From assembly GCA_964509975.1 (NCBI GenBank), contig CAZDZO010000006.1:1-55157 (forward strand): a DNA stretch of 55,157 bases, in the 5' to 3' direction. This DNA is from CAZVBV01 sp964509975 (GTDB taxonomy: Bacteria; Patescibacteriota; Gracilibacteria; UBA4473). Under the pieces are notes generated by a model. The model worked only from the letters and a program-made list of their open reading frames with translations, made no database searches and was not told where the DNA came from. Made by a program: the position numbers and the translations under genes. Below, piece by piece: positions 8,943 through 16,764 of this stretch. Position 1 is the stretch's first letter; each line of letters starts with the position of its first letter.

Positions 8943-9899
8943 TTATTGTGTTTTAGGGAAAGAATTTTCTTGATTCCAAGTCTCATATTTTATGAATGCA
9001 GTGTCATTTAGATCAATGTCTTCCTTGGATTGAAGTTGAATCTGTAAAACAAAATTCATACTTTGATTTCCATTGGAATCTTTTTTCTTTGTAAAACTGT
9101 TGAGTGAACCACCTTTATAAATGGGGAAAGCGTTCATGAGTGATACGAATTCAGTGTTAAGAAAGAAGGCTTTTCCAAAAAGATGTGATCCGTTTACTCC
9201 AAATCCAATATTTTCTCTATTTGCTGAAATGTCACCAATGGTGACTTGGTTTCCAGTATTAGAGAGGATCGGATCAGTATACGTGTCTGCGTTGAAATAT
9301 TTTGTAGCTCGATGAGGACCATCTAATATTCCATAAGAGAGCGTACCATTTTCAGTAGAATCAAACCAAAGGAGTTGTTGGTCTCGAATGTTTTTAATGT
9401 TTTCAGTGAAAACAGAATAATTTTTTGTTTCAAGTTGTTGTTGCACTCGCGCAATTTTTCCAGTGGTTTTTAAACTTTCTTGTTCAAGTTTCTTTTGAAG
9501 CTTTCCGAATCGTTCGTGTTTTGATCCGGTATTGTCAATGGCACTCAAAACAGAAAGATATTTATTCGTTCTTTCGAGATCAGCTTTGAACCAAAGGATA
9601 CCGATAACTCCGGTAATAAGTAAAAATATTGATCCGTACTTCAAAAGGAGAATCCATCCAGGGGTGTGCTTTCTTTTTTCAAGCAAAGCGGTTTGTTCTT
9701 CTTTTGTGAGCGTTGTTTGTGCCACATTTGATTTATCTATCACGGGAGGTGCCGTTGTTTGTGTTGGTGCAGTTGGTAAAACAACAGTCTCTTTTTTTTC
9801 TTCAATAGGTTTTTTCGCAGAGACTTCTTTTTGTGGAAGTGTTTTTCCATCTTCCGGAACAAGGTGTTTCTTTGCTTTGTTGTAAAGTTCATCAAACAT
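8943..9899 (-). CDS. PilN-like membrane protein, first gene of the pilus operon
   Basis: The 318-residue protein has a charged/proline- and threonine-rich cytoplasmic N-terminus (1-80), one transmembrane helix near 84-104, a coiled-coil region (about 110-165) and an extracytoplasmic domain. It heads the operon and precedes the PilO-like gene by 3 bp, as PilN does in pilus clusters. The domain is too divergent to name with certainty. No PilM or pilin gene is visible in the window. Confidence 0.5.
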   Translation of the reverse strand: MFDELYNKAKKHLVPEDGKTLPQKEVSAKKPIEEKKETVVLPTAPTQTTAPPVIDKSNVAQTTLTKEEQTALLEKRKHTPGWILLLKYGSIFLLITGVIGILWFKADLERTNKYLSVLSAIDNTGSKHERFGKLQKKLEQESLKTTGKIARVQQQLETKNYSVFTENIKNIRDQQLLWFDSTENGTLSYGILDGPHRATKYFNADTYTDPILSNTGNQVTIGDISANRENIGFGVNGSHLFGKAFFLNTEFVSLMNAFPIYKGGSLNSFTKKKDSNGNQSMNFVLQIQLQSKEDIDLNDTAFIKYETWNQENSFPKTQ

Positions 9900-9948
9900 T
9901 TGTATGTGTTTTTATTTTCAAGAATTAAGACTATTAATTCTGCTCGTA

Positions 9949-9977
9949 ATCCTATCAAAAAACAGGGGGTATCACAA
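9949..9977 (-). promoter_or_regulatory. Promoter of the type IV pilus operon
   Basis: On the minus strand TTGTGA (9972-9977) is followed by a 17-bp spacer and TAGGAT (9949-9954). The TG one base before the hexamer makes it an extended -10. The first codon of the PilN-like gene is about 50 nt downstream. Confidence 0.55.
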
Positions 9978-9985
9978 AATTTCAA

Positions 9986-10012
9986 ACAAAAAATCGGTTT
10001 TCAAAACCGCCT
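9986..10012 (-). terminator. Intrinsic terminator after rpsF-rpsR
   Basis: Minus-strand hairpin CGGTTTTGAAAACCG (9995-10009) is followed by ATTTTTTG. It sits after the rpsR stop and before the pilus promoter, so it separates the two transcription units. Confidence 0.65.
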
Positions 10013-10137
10013 TTTGTTGTAATACGTAAGATGGTTTAAGAGATGAAGAGTTTAAGAGTCAAAAAAAAGAGGGGAATAAACTTTCAAATAATGCTTTTAA
10101 TACTTTTGAACTCTTAGACTTTTTGACTCAATGCTTT

Positions 10138-10362
10138 TTATTTCTCGTATCGAACAGCTGGAAGAAGCCCCATCATTCGGGCTTTTTTGATACTGCTTGC
10201 CAATTGTTTTTGGTGTTTGAGACAAACTCCAGTGTGAAATCGGCTTTGAATTGATCGGTAGTAAGTAATAAATCCTGCGAGGAATTTAGAATTCTTGTAA
10301 TCAATATGTTCAGTTCCATTTTTGCAAAGTGTGCAAACGAATTTTTTTGGTTTTGGAGGCAT
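10138..10362 (-). CDS. rpsR: 30S ribosomal protein bS18
   Basis: This 74-residue basic protein has the S18 fold signature: an N-terminal zinc-like CxxC (VCTLC), then IDYKNSKFLAGFITYYRSI, TGVCLKHQKQLASSIKKAR and the ARMMGLLP end. It forms an operon with rpsF directly upstream, and an intrinsic terminator follows. The usual ssb gene between S6 and S18 is absent here; ssb is at 33938. Confidence 0.95.
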   Translation of the reverse strand: MPPKPKKFVCTLCKNGTEHIDYKNSKFLAGFITYYRSIQSRFHTGVCLKHQKQLASSIKKARMMGLLPAVRYEK

Positions 10363-10409
10363 TTTATTTAATGAATAATGAGTAATGAATAATGATCAAT
10401 AATTATAAA

Positions 10410-10970
10410 TTAAAGATCTAAAGAAGAATCTTCCAGAATTTCATCGAGTTTTTTGTCGACGAGATCTTTTTTAGGAGCAGGTGTTTCTTTAATTTCTTCT
10501 GCTTTTGTTTCTTTTTCTTCTTCTTTTGGTTCAACAACAATTTCTTTCGTTGGTTCTGTTTTTATTGTTTTCTTTTTTGGTGCGTCCATATCAGAAAGTT
10601 TTGATTCGATTTTGTTTTCTTTTTCCATAGAATCCCATTCTTTCTTCATTTCTTCGTATGCTCGTGGAGCAGGAGAACGAGGATCAACCTTTGTTACAAG
10701 GAATCGCACAATCTTTCCATCAATGTTCCAATCTTTTTTGAGTTCGAGAATTTTTCCTTCAGCCATCTCGAATTGAGCGACAAAGTAATATCCCCATTTT
10801 TCTTTCTTGATCATGTACGCGAATCCTCTCGTACCCCAAAAGTCTTCAAAGGTGATTGTTCCTCCGAGCTCTGTGATCTTCTTCGTAACGGAATCGGTTG
10901 CTTGCTGCTGAGCAGCTTTCTCGTCAAGCGAGTTTGTGATGATTGCCATCACTTCATATTTTGTAGCCAT
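10410..10970 (-). CDS. rpsF: 30S ribosomal protein bS6 with long charged C-terminal extension
   Basis: Residues 1-100 match S6 (YEVMAIITNSLDEKA, GTRGFAYMIKKEKWGYYFVAQF, NIDGKIVRFLVTKVD). The family is normally about 95-135 residues. Here a tail of about 80 residues, rich in Glu, Lys and Pro, extends to 186 residues and is probably disordered. It partners bS18 in the platform of the small subunit. Confidence 0.94.
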   Translation of the reverse strand: MATKYEVMAIITNSLDEKAAQQQATDSVTKKITELGGTITFEDFWGTRGFAYMIKKEKWGYYFVAQFEMAEGKILELKKDWNIDGKIVRFLVTKVDPRSPAPRAYEEMKKEWDSMEKENKIESKLSDMDAPKKKTIKTEPTKEIVVEPKEEEKETKAEEIKETPAPKKDLVDKKLDEILEDSSLDL

Positions 10971-11008
10971 GCTTTATGGTCGGTTAAGAAGTAAGAAATC
11001 TTCCGGCG

Positions 11009-11025
11009 TCCTGCGGTATGCAGGA
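11009..11025 (-). promoter_or_regulatory. rpsF: Hairpin in the rpsF leader, possible S6:S18 autoregulatory site
   Basis: On the minus strand TCCTGC-ATACC-GCAGGA forms a 6-bp stem and is followed by CGCCGG about 40 nt before the rpsF ATG. Known S6:S18 leader motifs use exposed CCG triplets next to a hairpin. The resemblance is only suggestive. Confidence 0.3.
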
Positions 11026-11122
11026 GGCAAAGCGAGGGTACTGTAGTAAGAAGGGATTTTTTTGCAAGTGAATTTTGGGAAAAGTTGAAAAGTTTAAGAG
11101 TCTAAAAGTTAAAAAGCGCTTT

Positions 11123-11197
11123 GTCATCTCGACCGGAGCGGAGAGATCCCTTCTTGTGATGTGAACAAAGGGATTCCTCGGCTTCGCTCGGAATGAC
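11123..11197. repeat. REP-type element bounded by GTCAT...ATGAC
   Basis: A 75-bp unit starts GTCATCTCGACC and ends GGAATGAC, with inner partial repeats AGATCCC/GGGATT. It lies in the 287-bp divergent gap between rpsF and truB together with short AGTTAAAAAG-type repeats. Short open frames across it are translations of the repeat and are not genes. Confidence 0.7.
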
Positions 11198-11257
11198 AAG
11201 GACAGGGTTGATATTTCCTTTGTAATTCGTAATTTGTAACTCGTAATTGAATATTGT

Positions 11258-12094
11258 ATGGATGGATTTTATCTTATAGACAAAGACAAAGATTGGACGA
11301 GCTTCGACGTCTGTGCGCGGATGCGCAAGCTTTTGAATATCCGAAAAGTCGGTCACACGGGCACGCTCGATCCTTTTGCGACAGGACTTTTGCTTATCGC
11401 GACGGGGAAGTGTACGAGACTCATTCCTTTTTTTGAAAAAGAACAAAAGACCTACATCACCACCATCGTTCTTGGAAAAGATTCCCCAACACTCGACACG
11501 GAATCAGATATTGAAGATATTTCAATAAAAAAAGAACCAACGCAGGAAGAGATTGAACAAAAAATGTGTTCAAGCTTCCAAGGCGTGATTCAACAAGTTC
11601 CACCACAGTTTTCCGCTATCAAGATTGCCGGAAAAAAATCCTGTGATGTGGCTCGAAGAGGGGGAAAAGTCGATTTGAAACCACGGGAAACAGAGATTGT
11701 TTCTTCAGAAATCCTTTCGTACAAGTTCCCAGAAATTGAGATTGAGATGACGGTCAGGGCTGGGTTTTATGTGCGCGCATTTGCACGGGATTTGGGAGAA
11801 AGTTTGGGGACGAAGGCGATTTGTACTGAACTTCGTCGAACGCACATTGGGGAACTCTCAATTGAAAACGCGGAGAAGATTGATCACATTACTACCTCTA
11901 TCGATCCGAAGTTTATTCTCACGCAGATTGACCACAGAGAGATCCCCACGGGTCGAGTACAAGATTTTATCGCGGGGCGATCGTTTGATTTCCCGGGCGT
12001 GGACGGAGAAAAAATCCTCGTACTTGTGGGAGGAAAATCTATGGGGATAGGGGAGATGCAACATGGGAAGCTTCAACCGAGGGTGGTGCTATAA
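11258..12094 (+). CDS. truB: tRNA pseudouridine-55 synthase
   Basis: TruB converts U55 in the T-loop of tRNAs. The 278-residue protein contains the motif GHTGTLDPFATG with catalytic Asp38, KTYITTIVLG, QVPPQFSAIKI and GFYVRAFARDLG, all standard for the family, plus a short C-terminal region. No SD site precedes the ATG; a dispersed AATTCGTAATTTGT repeat does. Odd feature: codons near residues 99-105 carry a 21-bp palindromic sequence (11553-11573) identical to the end of the large intergenic repeats at 25502 and 49416. Confidence 0.95.
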   Translation: MDGFYLIDKDKDWTSFDVCARMRKLLNIRKVGHTGTLDPFATGLLLIATGKCTRLIPFFEKEQKTYITTIVLGKDSPTLDTESDIEDISIKKEPTQEEIEQKMCSSFQGVIQQVPPQFSAIKIAGKKSCDVARRGGKVDLKPRETEIVSSEILSYKFPEIEIEMTVRAGFYVRAFARDLGESLGTKAICTELRRTHIGELSIENAEKIDHITTSIDPKFILTQIDHREIPTGRVQDFIAGRSFDFPGVDGEKILVLVGGKSMGIGEMQHGKLQPRVVL

Positions 12095-12118
12095 CAGAAA
12101 TAAAAATTCTACGAGATG

Positions 12119-12856
12119 CTACAGACTGAAGTTTCCCTTGTAGTGTTGATGTTCCAATTTTTCAATTATTCCACTTCCCGGATTTGTGAGAGTCTTTAAT
12201 AATACTAAAAAATTTGACACACCATTGACGTACAGTTGTTTCTTCTGAAAGTCTCGAGATACAGGATCGTTCCCATGAGCTTGCATAAAGAGATCCTTTC
12301 TTAATTTCCAAAAATCTACATTTTCAAGATTCTTACGGAGTGGCTCTAGTTCTTCGCAAATATCAATCAACTTCTTGAGTGTCTCTTTTTCAATTTTTTG
12401 CATTTCTTCAACATTCTTTTCGACAAGGGTTAATGTTTCTGCATTCACTGGAATCTCTGATAATTCCTTTATTTTCCCTGCAACCTTCACTTGAAATAAT
12501 TCTTTTGTCTGTGGAATGAGATTGTTTTTATCTTTTTTAATTTCTTCATCGTCTTCACTCGTTGTTATAAGCTTTTTCCCTTTCAAGTTTTTTATAAATG
12601 TTATTTCTTCTTCAGACAATAATTCTAATAAACCGTTGTAAATCCACTCGAATCCTTCTTCACCTCCTTCTATATAGTTTAATAAATCCACTACATTAAG
12701 ACCGGAAGAATCGCCAATCATTTCGTGGAGAGAGCGGTCCTGCCCAATTGAAGGGAAGGGGGATTCGTATGCCTTCATACCTAATTTTACTAAAATTCGA
12801 ACGAGTTCTTGCTCATCGTGTTCACTCAACTCAGGATTGGACTGTGGCTTATTCAT
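12119..12856 (-). CDS. Hypothetical helical protein, 245 aa
   Basis: I do not recognise this protein. I start it at the ATG at 12856 (MNKPQSNPEL) because the longer frame to 12916 begins inside the putative promoter. It is acidic and almost entirely helical: an N-terminal domain (1-100) with YIEGGEEGFEWIYNGLLELL, a polar linker with an acidic SEDDEEIKKD stretch, and a coiled-coil-like region (about 135-200) with periodic Leu/Lys/Glu. There is no signal peptide or membrane helix. It ends 25 bp from the convergent truB stop and is divergent from the 13070 gene. Confidence 0.6.
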   Translation of the reverse strand: MNKPQSNPELSEHDEQELVRILVKLGMKAYESPFPSIGQDRSLHEMIGDSSGLNVVDLLNYIEGGEEGFEWIYNGLLELLSEEEITFIKNLKGKKLITTSEDDEEIKKDKNNLIPQTKELFQVKVAGKIKELSEIPVNAETLTLVEKNVEEMQKIEKETLKKLIDICEELEPLRKNLENVDFWKLRKDLFMQAHGNDPVSRDFQKKQLYVNGVSNFLVLLKTLTNPGSGIIEKLEHQHYKGNFSL

Positions 12857-12900
12857 GAAACAGGTTATTAAATTTAGAAACAGGGGAGTATTAAGTCTTC

Positions 12901-12916
12901 TTGACAATTTTGTCAA
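12901..12916. promoter_or_regulatory. Perfect palindrome containing a -35 box in a divergent promoter region
   Basis: TTGACAATTTTGTCAA is a 16-bp perfect palindrome. Its minus-strand half provides the -35 TTGACA, 17 bp before TAATAC, for the 12856 gene. Such symmetry could be an operator for a dimeric repressor as well as a promoter element. Confidence 0.4.
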
Positions 12917-12981
12917 CTTTTTTAAAAAAAACAGGAGACAGGTTGGGAAAAGGACTTTGGGTAGGGGAATTTCAACTCAAT

Positions 12982-13001
12982 CCGCTCCCCAAACTCATCA
13001 C
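12982..13001. repeat. Copy of the murB 3' end (left direct repeat)
   Basis: The 20 bp match 13671-13690, the last codons of murB, with a single mismatch. Read on the minus strand it would encode DEFGERIEL, an alternative MurB-like ending to the actual DEFGERVSL. The two copies flank the 13070 gene at a spacing of 689 bp. Confidence 0.75.
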
Positions 13002-13013
13002 AGAGGGAGATTG

Positions 13014-13041
13014 TTGACTTTATATAAAAAAGGTGTAAAAG
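13014..13041 (+). promoter_or_regulatory. Candidate promoter for the 13070 gene
   Basis: TTGACT (13014-13019), a 16-bp spacer and TAAAAG (13036-13041) lie 29 nt upstream of the ATG, just inside the left murB-like direct repeat. Confidence 0.4.
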
Positions 13042-13069
13042 GGTTTTTGGTGAATTTTAATTTAAAACT

Positions 13070-13693
13070 ATGGCAGAAATTCCTGTTTCAGAAAAAAAAG
13101 AAAAAAAAATCGGGGAAGGTTTCTTTAAAGATTGTACAAAACTTAGTGATGTGCGAGATGTTTTGTGGAAACGAATGGAAGAGAGAGAACTTCTTGTTGG
13201 AGATCCGAGTGATTTGATCGAAACGATGGATAATATTACAGCAAACTTAAAGGAAAAATTTTTTGCACAGTTGGCCTTATCAGAAGATGAGAAGGAACTT
13301 GCTTTAACGGAACAAGAAAAAATAGAACAATCTTTTATGAAAAAAAGGGAGCGTTTTTCAAAAAAAGGTGTTTTTGATGAATGTACTTCTTTTGATGAGA
13401 TCGCCTTTGTTCTTTTTCGGAATTTTAGAGAGAACGGACTTTCTGATAGTAGAGGGGGGGCACAGTTGGCAACTGATTGTTGGCAATGGGTTCAGACAAT
13501 TAAAGCTGACTGTGAAGAAGGGTTGAATAAAAGATGGAAAATAAGAGCAAAAAATAAAATTTTAGATAACTATTGTAATCATAATCCACAACAAAGGGTC
13601 CTCACTAAAAATCAAGGATTTAGAAACGCGGTTGGACGGGCTGTGGAGGATTTTTTCTCTAGAGAGAAACCCGCTCTCCAAACTCATCACTGA
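13070..13693 (+). CDS. Hypothetical protein with an internal tandem duplication, 207 aa
   Basis: No family is recognised. The protein is soluble and charged. Residues about 18-65 (GFFKDCTKLSDVRDVLWKRM...) and 100-150 (GVFDECTSFDEIAFVLFRNF...) align as two copies of one module with the pattern FxxCTxxxxxxxVLxxxxxE. A KEKFF..EKIEQSF linker separates them. The stop overlaps the convergent murB gene by 35 bp, so the last residues (ALQTHH) come from antisense murB sequence. Together with the flanking 20-bp direct repeats this suggests the gene was inserted at the murB end. Confidence 0.65.
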   Translation: MAEIPVSEKKEKKIGEGFFKDCTKLSDVRDVLWKRMEERELLVGDPSDLIETMDNITANLKEKFFAQLALSEDEKELALTEQEKIEQSFMKKRERFSKKGVFDECTSFDEIAFVLFRNFRENGLSDSRGGAQLATDCWQWVQTIKADCEEGLNKRWKIRAKNKILDNYCNHNPQQRVLTKNQGFRNAVGRAVEDFFSREKPALQTHH

Positions 13694-14573
13694 TAAAAAT
13701 TTCCGGTTCGAGTTCTATTCCAGTGCTTCGTTGGACAATCTCTTTCCATTTTCGTGCTAACGAAAGGATGTCGTCTTGTGTGGCCTTCCCTTCGAGGTTG
13801 AGAATGAAGTTGGCATGCTTCTCGGCAATCTGAGCATTTCCAATACGGTCGCCTTTGGCACCGGCTTCTTCGAGAAGTTTTCCCGCAAAGTTTCCTTCGG
13901 GATTCTTAAAGAAGCTTCCACCAGATTTTCCAGGAGGATACTTTTTCCATCGGTCAGCAAGGAGGGTGCGACTTTGTTCGAGTGCTTTTGAAGGATCTAT
14001 TTTCTTCGTCAGCTCAAATGTCACCTTCGTAATACACCAATCGGGATGCGATTTGAAAATAGATTCTCGATAGGCGAATTGACAATCTTGCTGTGAACAT
14101 CGCTGAATCATGCCCGTTTCATCTATGTATTCGACAGATTTTATAAAGTCTCCCGTTTCAATACCAAAGGATCCGGCATTTCCTCGAACGAATCCACCGA
14201 CATTTCCAGGGATTCCACTGAGATTGCAGAGATCTTCAAACCCGTGTTCATTCGTTTCTTCTACGAAACTCTGCCAATTCTTTCCGACTTCAACGGTTAC
14301 CCTTCGGCTTCGCTCAGGGCAGGCTCCATTTACTGGTTTATCCCACACAACTTTCTCAAACTCTAGACAAAATACGCGTCCTCGAAATCCACGATCCGAC
14401 ATAAGTAAGTTCGATCCTTTCCCGAGGATGAGCTTCGGCATACCTAAAGCAATAGTCTCCGCCCAGATATCTCCAAACTTCTCACTTGTGTCAACGGTCC
14501 AGAACTCATCTGCTGGTCCACCCACACCATAAAAGGCGTGTGAGGCGAGCGGTTCGTGCATTAAGATTTCCAT
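13659..14573 (-). CDS. murB: UDP-N-acetylenolpyruvoylglucosamine reductase
   Basis: MurB reduces UDP-GlcNAc-enolpyruvate to UDP-MurNAc using FAD and NADPH. I take the ATG at 14573 (MEILMHEPLASH); the longer frame to 14699 runs past a normal N-terminus, and 14561 is an alternative. Motifs are GVGGPADEFW, GKGSNLLMSDRGF, LSGIPGNVGGFVRGNAG, and KSGGSFFKNP carrying the catalytic serine. The last is the short type II (SxxFKNP) form. The segment NGACPERSRRV (14300-14326) is a translated REP repeat inserted in a surface loop. The gene is divergent from rpsB. Confidence 0.93.
   Translation of the reverse strand: MEILMHEPLASHAFYGVGGPADEFWTVDTSEKFGDIWAETIALGMPKLILGKGSNLLMSDRGFRGRVFCLEFEKVVWDKPVNGACPERSRRVTVEVGKNWQSFVEETNEHGFEDLCNLSGIPGNVGGFVRGNAGSFGIETGDFIKSVEYIDETGMIQRCSQQDCQFAYRESIFKSHPDWCITKVTFELTKKIDPSKALEQSRTLLADRWKKYPPGKSGGSFFKNPEGNFAGKLLEEAGAKGDRIGNAQIAEKHANFILNLEGKATQDDILSLARKWKEIVQRSTGIELEPEIFISDEFGERVSL
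13671..13690. repeat. murB 3' end, right direct repeat flanking the 13070 gene
   Basis: The right-hand copy of the 20-bp repeat (see 12982-13001), inside the real murB end and overlapping the end of the 13070 gene. Confidence 0.75.
14300..14326 (-). repeat. REP sequence inside murB, translated in frame
   Basis: A 27-bp unit of the CCTGAGCG-AAGCCGAAGG type, exactly nine codons, encodes ACPERSRR. The same kind of sequence is a common intergenic repeat; here it lengthens MurB without breaking the frame. Confidence 0.7.
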
Positions 14574-14722
14574 TCGTGCTGGAGTATAGCAGAAAAAAAC
14601 TTGCATCAAATTCAACAATCTATACCATCTGCGCGTCGTTAAGTCGATCCCTGAACAAGTCAGGGAGAACTCTGGTTTAAGAGCGGCGGGAAGCGACAAA
14701 TATTTTCTAACATTTTCCCACC

Positions 14723-15385
14723 ATGGTAGACGTAAAAGACCTTTTCAAAAATCTTGTCCATATCGGACACAGAACTTCTTTGTGGAATCCAAAGATGAAA
14801 CCGTTTATTCACGATAAACGAAACGGCGCGCACGTTTTCAACCTTGTAATGACGGCTGAATATCTTGAGAAAGCACAAAAATTCTTGGCAGAATCTAAAA
14901 AACAGAACAAACAAGTGCTTTTTGTCGGAACAAAACCACAAGCCTCTTTAGCCATTAAAGAACTTGTAGCGGATACGAAATTTTTCTACGTTGATGAAAA
15001 ATGGGCACCAGGACTTTTAACGAACTTTAAAGAACTTCGAAAACGAATCGATCATTATTTAAATTTAAAATCACAATTTGAAACAGGAGAAATTAAAAAA
15101 TACACAAAGAAAGAAGTAGCGAAGTTTAAAAAAGATTTAGAAAAACTTGATAAAGCCTACCACGGAGTGGCAGAAATGAGAAAGAAACCAGAGGTGCTTA
15201 TTGTGCTCGACGCAGTAGGAGATATCCAATCTATTCGAGAAGCAAATGTTTCAAAACTAGCAGTGGTTGCCATCACTGATACAAATGCGGATCCAGATAA
15301 TATTGATTTTCCAATTCCAGCGAATGACGATTCTGTAAAATCTGTTCGCTTTTTACTTTCTGCCCTGTTAGAATCTTTGGCGTAA
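14723..15385 (+). CDS. rpsB: 30S ribosomal protein uS2
   Basis: A 220-residue S2, shorter than typical (about 240). Signatures are LVHIGHRTSLWNPKMKPFI, NGAHVFNLVMT, QVLFVGTKPQA, DEKWAPGLLTNF, LIVLDAVGD and the C-terminal VAITDTNADPDNIDFPIPAN. It begins the rpsB-membrane protein-tsf cluster and lacks an SD site. Confidence 0.96.
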   Translation: MVDVKDLFKNLVHIGHRTSLWNPKMKPFIHDKRNGAHVFNLVMTAEYLEKAQKFLAESKKQNKQVLFVGTKPQASLAIKELVADTKFFYVDEKWAPGLLTNFKELRKRIDHYLNLKSQFETGEIKKYTKKEVAKFKKDLEKLDKAYHGVAEMRKKPEVLIVLDAVGDIQSIREANVSKLAVVAITDTNADPDNIDFPIPANDDSVKSVRFLLSALLESLA

Positions 15386-15402
15386 TTTTACGTTAAACTC
15401 CC

Positions 15403-15843
15403 ATGGACGACCAAAACACAACGCCAACACCGGTTTCAGTAGAACCAACAGTAGCGCCAGAAGTACCAGCTTCCCCTAGTCCTGTTCAAACAGAACCAAC
15501 GCCTGCACCAGCAGCAGATGCTAAAAAACCAACAACAATGATTGTTCCAAAGGGAGAAAAAATGTTGGCAATGTTCGGGTATATTGAATTCCTTTGTGTG
15601 TTGCCTTTAGCATTGAAACCAAAATCAAAATACTGTCAGTTCCATGGAAAACAATCTCTCGTATTAGTGCTTTTGTTCTTTGTTCTTTCTTGGATTGGAT
15701 GGGTGGCAAAAGGGCTTGGGCTTTTGATCGCCTTTGTGCACATCGCGATTATTATTATTGCTATGGTGCAAGCTTCGCAAGGAAAACTCTGGAGAATTCC
15801 ATTTGTCGCTCAAGTAGCGGATAAACTCAACTGGGACGAATAG
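15403..15843 (+). CDS. Small Tic20/DUF4870-like membrane protein
   Basis: The 146-residue protein has a disordered Pro/Ala/Thr-rich N-terminus (1-45) and three or four hydrophobic helices (about 52-72, 84-104, 106-130). The segment YCQFHGKQSLVLVLLF resembles the conserved FHxxQ helix of Tic20/DUF4870-type proteins. It is placed between rpsB and tsf with a 17-bp gap after rpsB, so it is probably co-transcribed with the ribosomal genes. The function is unknown. Confidence 0.65.
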   Translation: MDDQNTTPTPVSVEPTVAPEVPASPSPVQTEPTPAPAADAKKPTTMIVPKGEKMLAMFGYIEFLCVLPLALKPKSKYCQFHGKQSLVLVLLFFVLSWIGWVAKGLGLLIAFVHIAIIIIAMVQASQGKLWRIPFVAQVADKLNWDE

Positions 15844-15894
15844 AAGCGAGTTAAAGAGTCTAAAAGTTAAAGAGTCTAAGAGTCTGGAAAAGAT

Positions 15895-15922
15895 TTGATT
15901 TTATTCCCTGTGTGGTTACAAT
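15895..15922 (+). promoter_or_regulatory. tsf: Promoter of tsf
   Basis: TTGATT (15895-15900), a 16-bp spacer and TACAAT (15917-15922) lie about 27 nt before the tsf ATG. Two tandem GTTAAAGAGTCTAA repeats precede it. Confidence 0.5.
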
Positions 15923-15949
15923 CCGCGCGATTTTTAACCTTATAAAAAA

Positions 15950-16711
15950 ATGGAAATTACAGCTGCTCAGGCCAACGAATTGAGAAAACAAACAGGTGTA
16001 GGAATGCTCGCGTGTAAAAAGGCGTTAGAGGAAGCGGGGGGCGATAATGAAAAAGCAATTGAACTCTTGCGAAAACGAGGAGAAACAAAAGCGGCCGAAA
16101 AAAGTGACCGATCAACAGGTCAAGGAGGCGTTGCGGTAAGCGGACGAGCTTTGGTAAAAGTTTTGTGTGAAACGGACTTTGTAGCGAAGAACGATAAGTT
16201 TATTGCCTTTGTGGAAGATATTGTAAAAAAAGCTGATACGGACGGAGCAGATGCGGCAAAAGCATACTTTGAAGATATTAAGACAGACAAGATTCAGGAA
16301 ATTGGAGAGAACATGATTCTCGACCTTGTTGAAGTAGTTGAAGGAGGGGACGTGATCGGTGGATACCTTCACACAAACCGAAAAATAGCAACGGTCGTTG
16401 CCCTTGAAGGCGGAACGGAAGAACAAGCTCGAGATATTGCGATGCACGCAACAGCGATGAATCCATTGGTAGCAAATGTTGAAGATGTTCCAGTAGACTT
16501 GATTGAAAAAGAAAAAGAAATTGCCACTGAGCAATTAATTGCAGAAGGAAAACCAGAACAAATTATCGAAAAGATTTTGGTTGGAAAAATCCAGAAATTC
16601 TGCGCCGAACGCGCTCTTGTTTCTCAACCATTTGTGAAGAACCCAGAACAAACAGTCGCTCAGTACCTTGGAGACGCAAAAGTCGTGAAGTTTGTGCGAG
16701 TGGAAGTGTAG
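15950..16711 (+). CDS. tsf: Translation elongation factor Ts
   Basis: EF-Ts exchanges GDP for GTP on EF-Tu. The 253-residue protein begins with the UBA-like domain (ANELRKQTGVGMLACKKALEEAGGD) and has the core TDFVAKNDKFIAFVEDIV (about 75-95), the HATAMNP segment, and a C-terminal region ending VVKFVRVEV. Length and motifs are standard. Confidence 0.96.
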   Translation: MEITAAQANELRKQTGVGMLACKKALEEAGGDNEKAIELLRKRGETKAAEKSDRSTGQGGVAVSGRALVKVLCETDFVAKNDKFIAFVEDIVKKADTDGADAAKAYFEDIKTDKIQEIGENMILDLVEVVEGGDVIGGYLHTNRKIATVVALEGGTEEQARDIAMHATAMNPLVANVEDVPVDLIEKEKEIATEQLIAEGKPEQIIEKILVGKIQKFCAERALVSQPFVKNPEQTVAQYLGDAKVVKFVRVEV

Positions 16712-16722
16712 ATATTAAAATT

Positions 16723-16751
16723 GGGATACGTATCCCCCGGATACGTATCCG
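16723..16751. repeat. Two tandem 14-bp perfect palindromes GGGATACGTATCCC / CGGATACGTATCCG
   Basis: The two perfect palindromes are separated by 1 bp in the convergent gap between tsf and the 16765 gene. A third copy (GGGATACGTATCCC) occurs inside ribH at 26634-26647. Confidence 0.8.
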
Positions 16752-16764
16752 ATTCTTACGATTC

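Noticed and set aside
10984..11446. Open frames MSFRAKPRNPF... and MFFFKKRNES... upstream of truB
   Set aside because: These are translations of the GTCATCTC REP element and the antisense of truB, with no independent signals.
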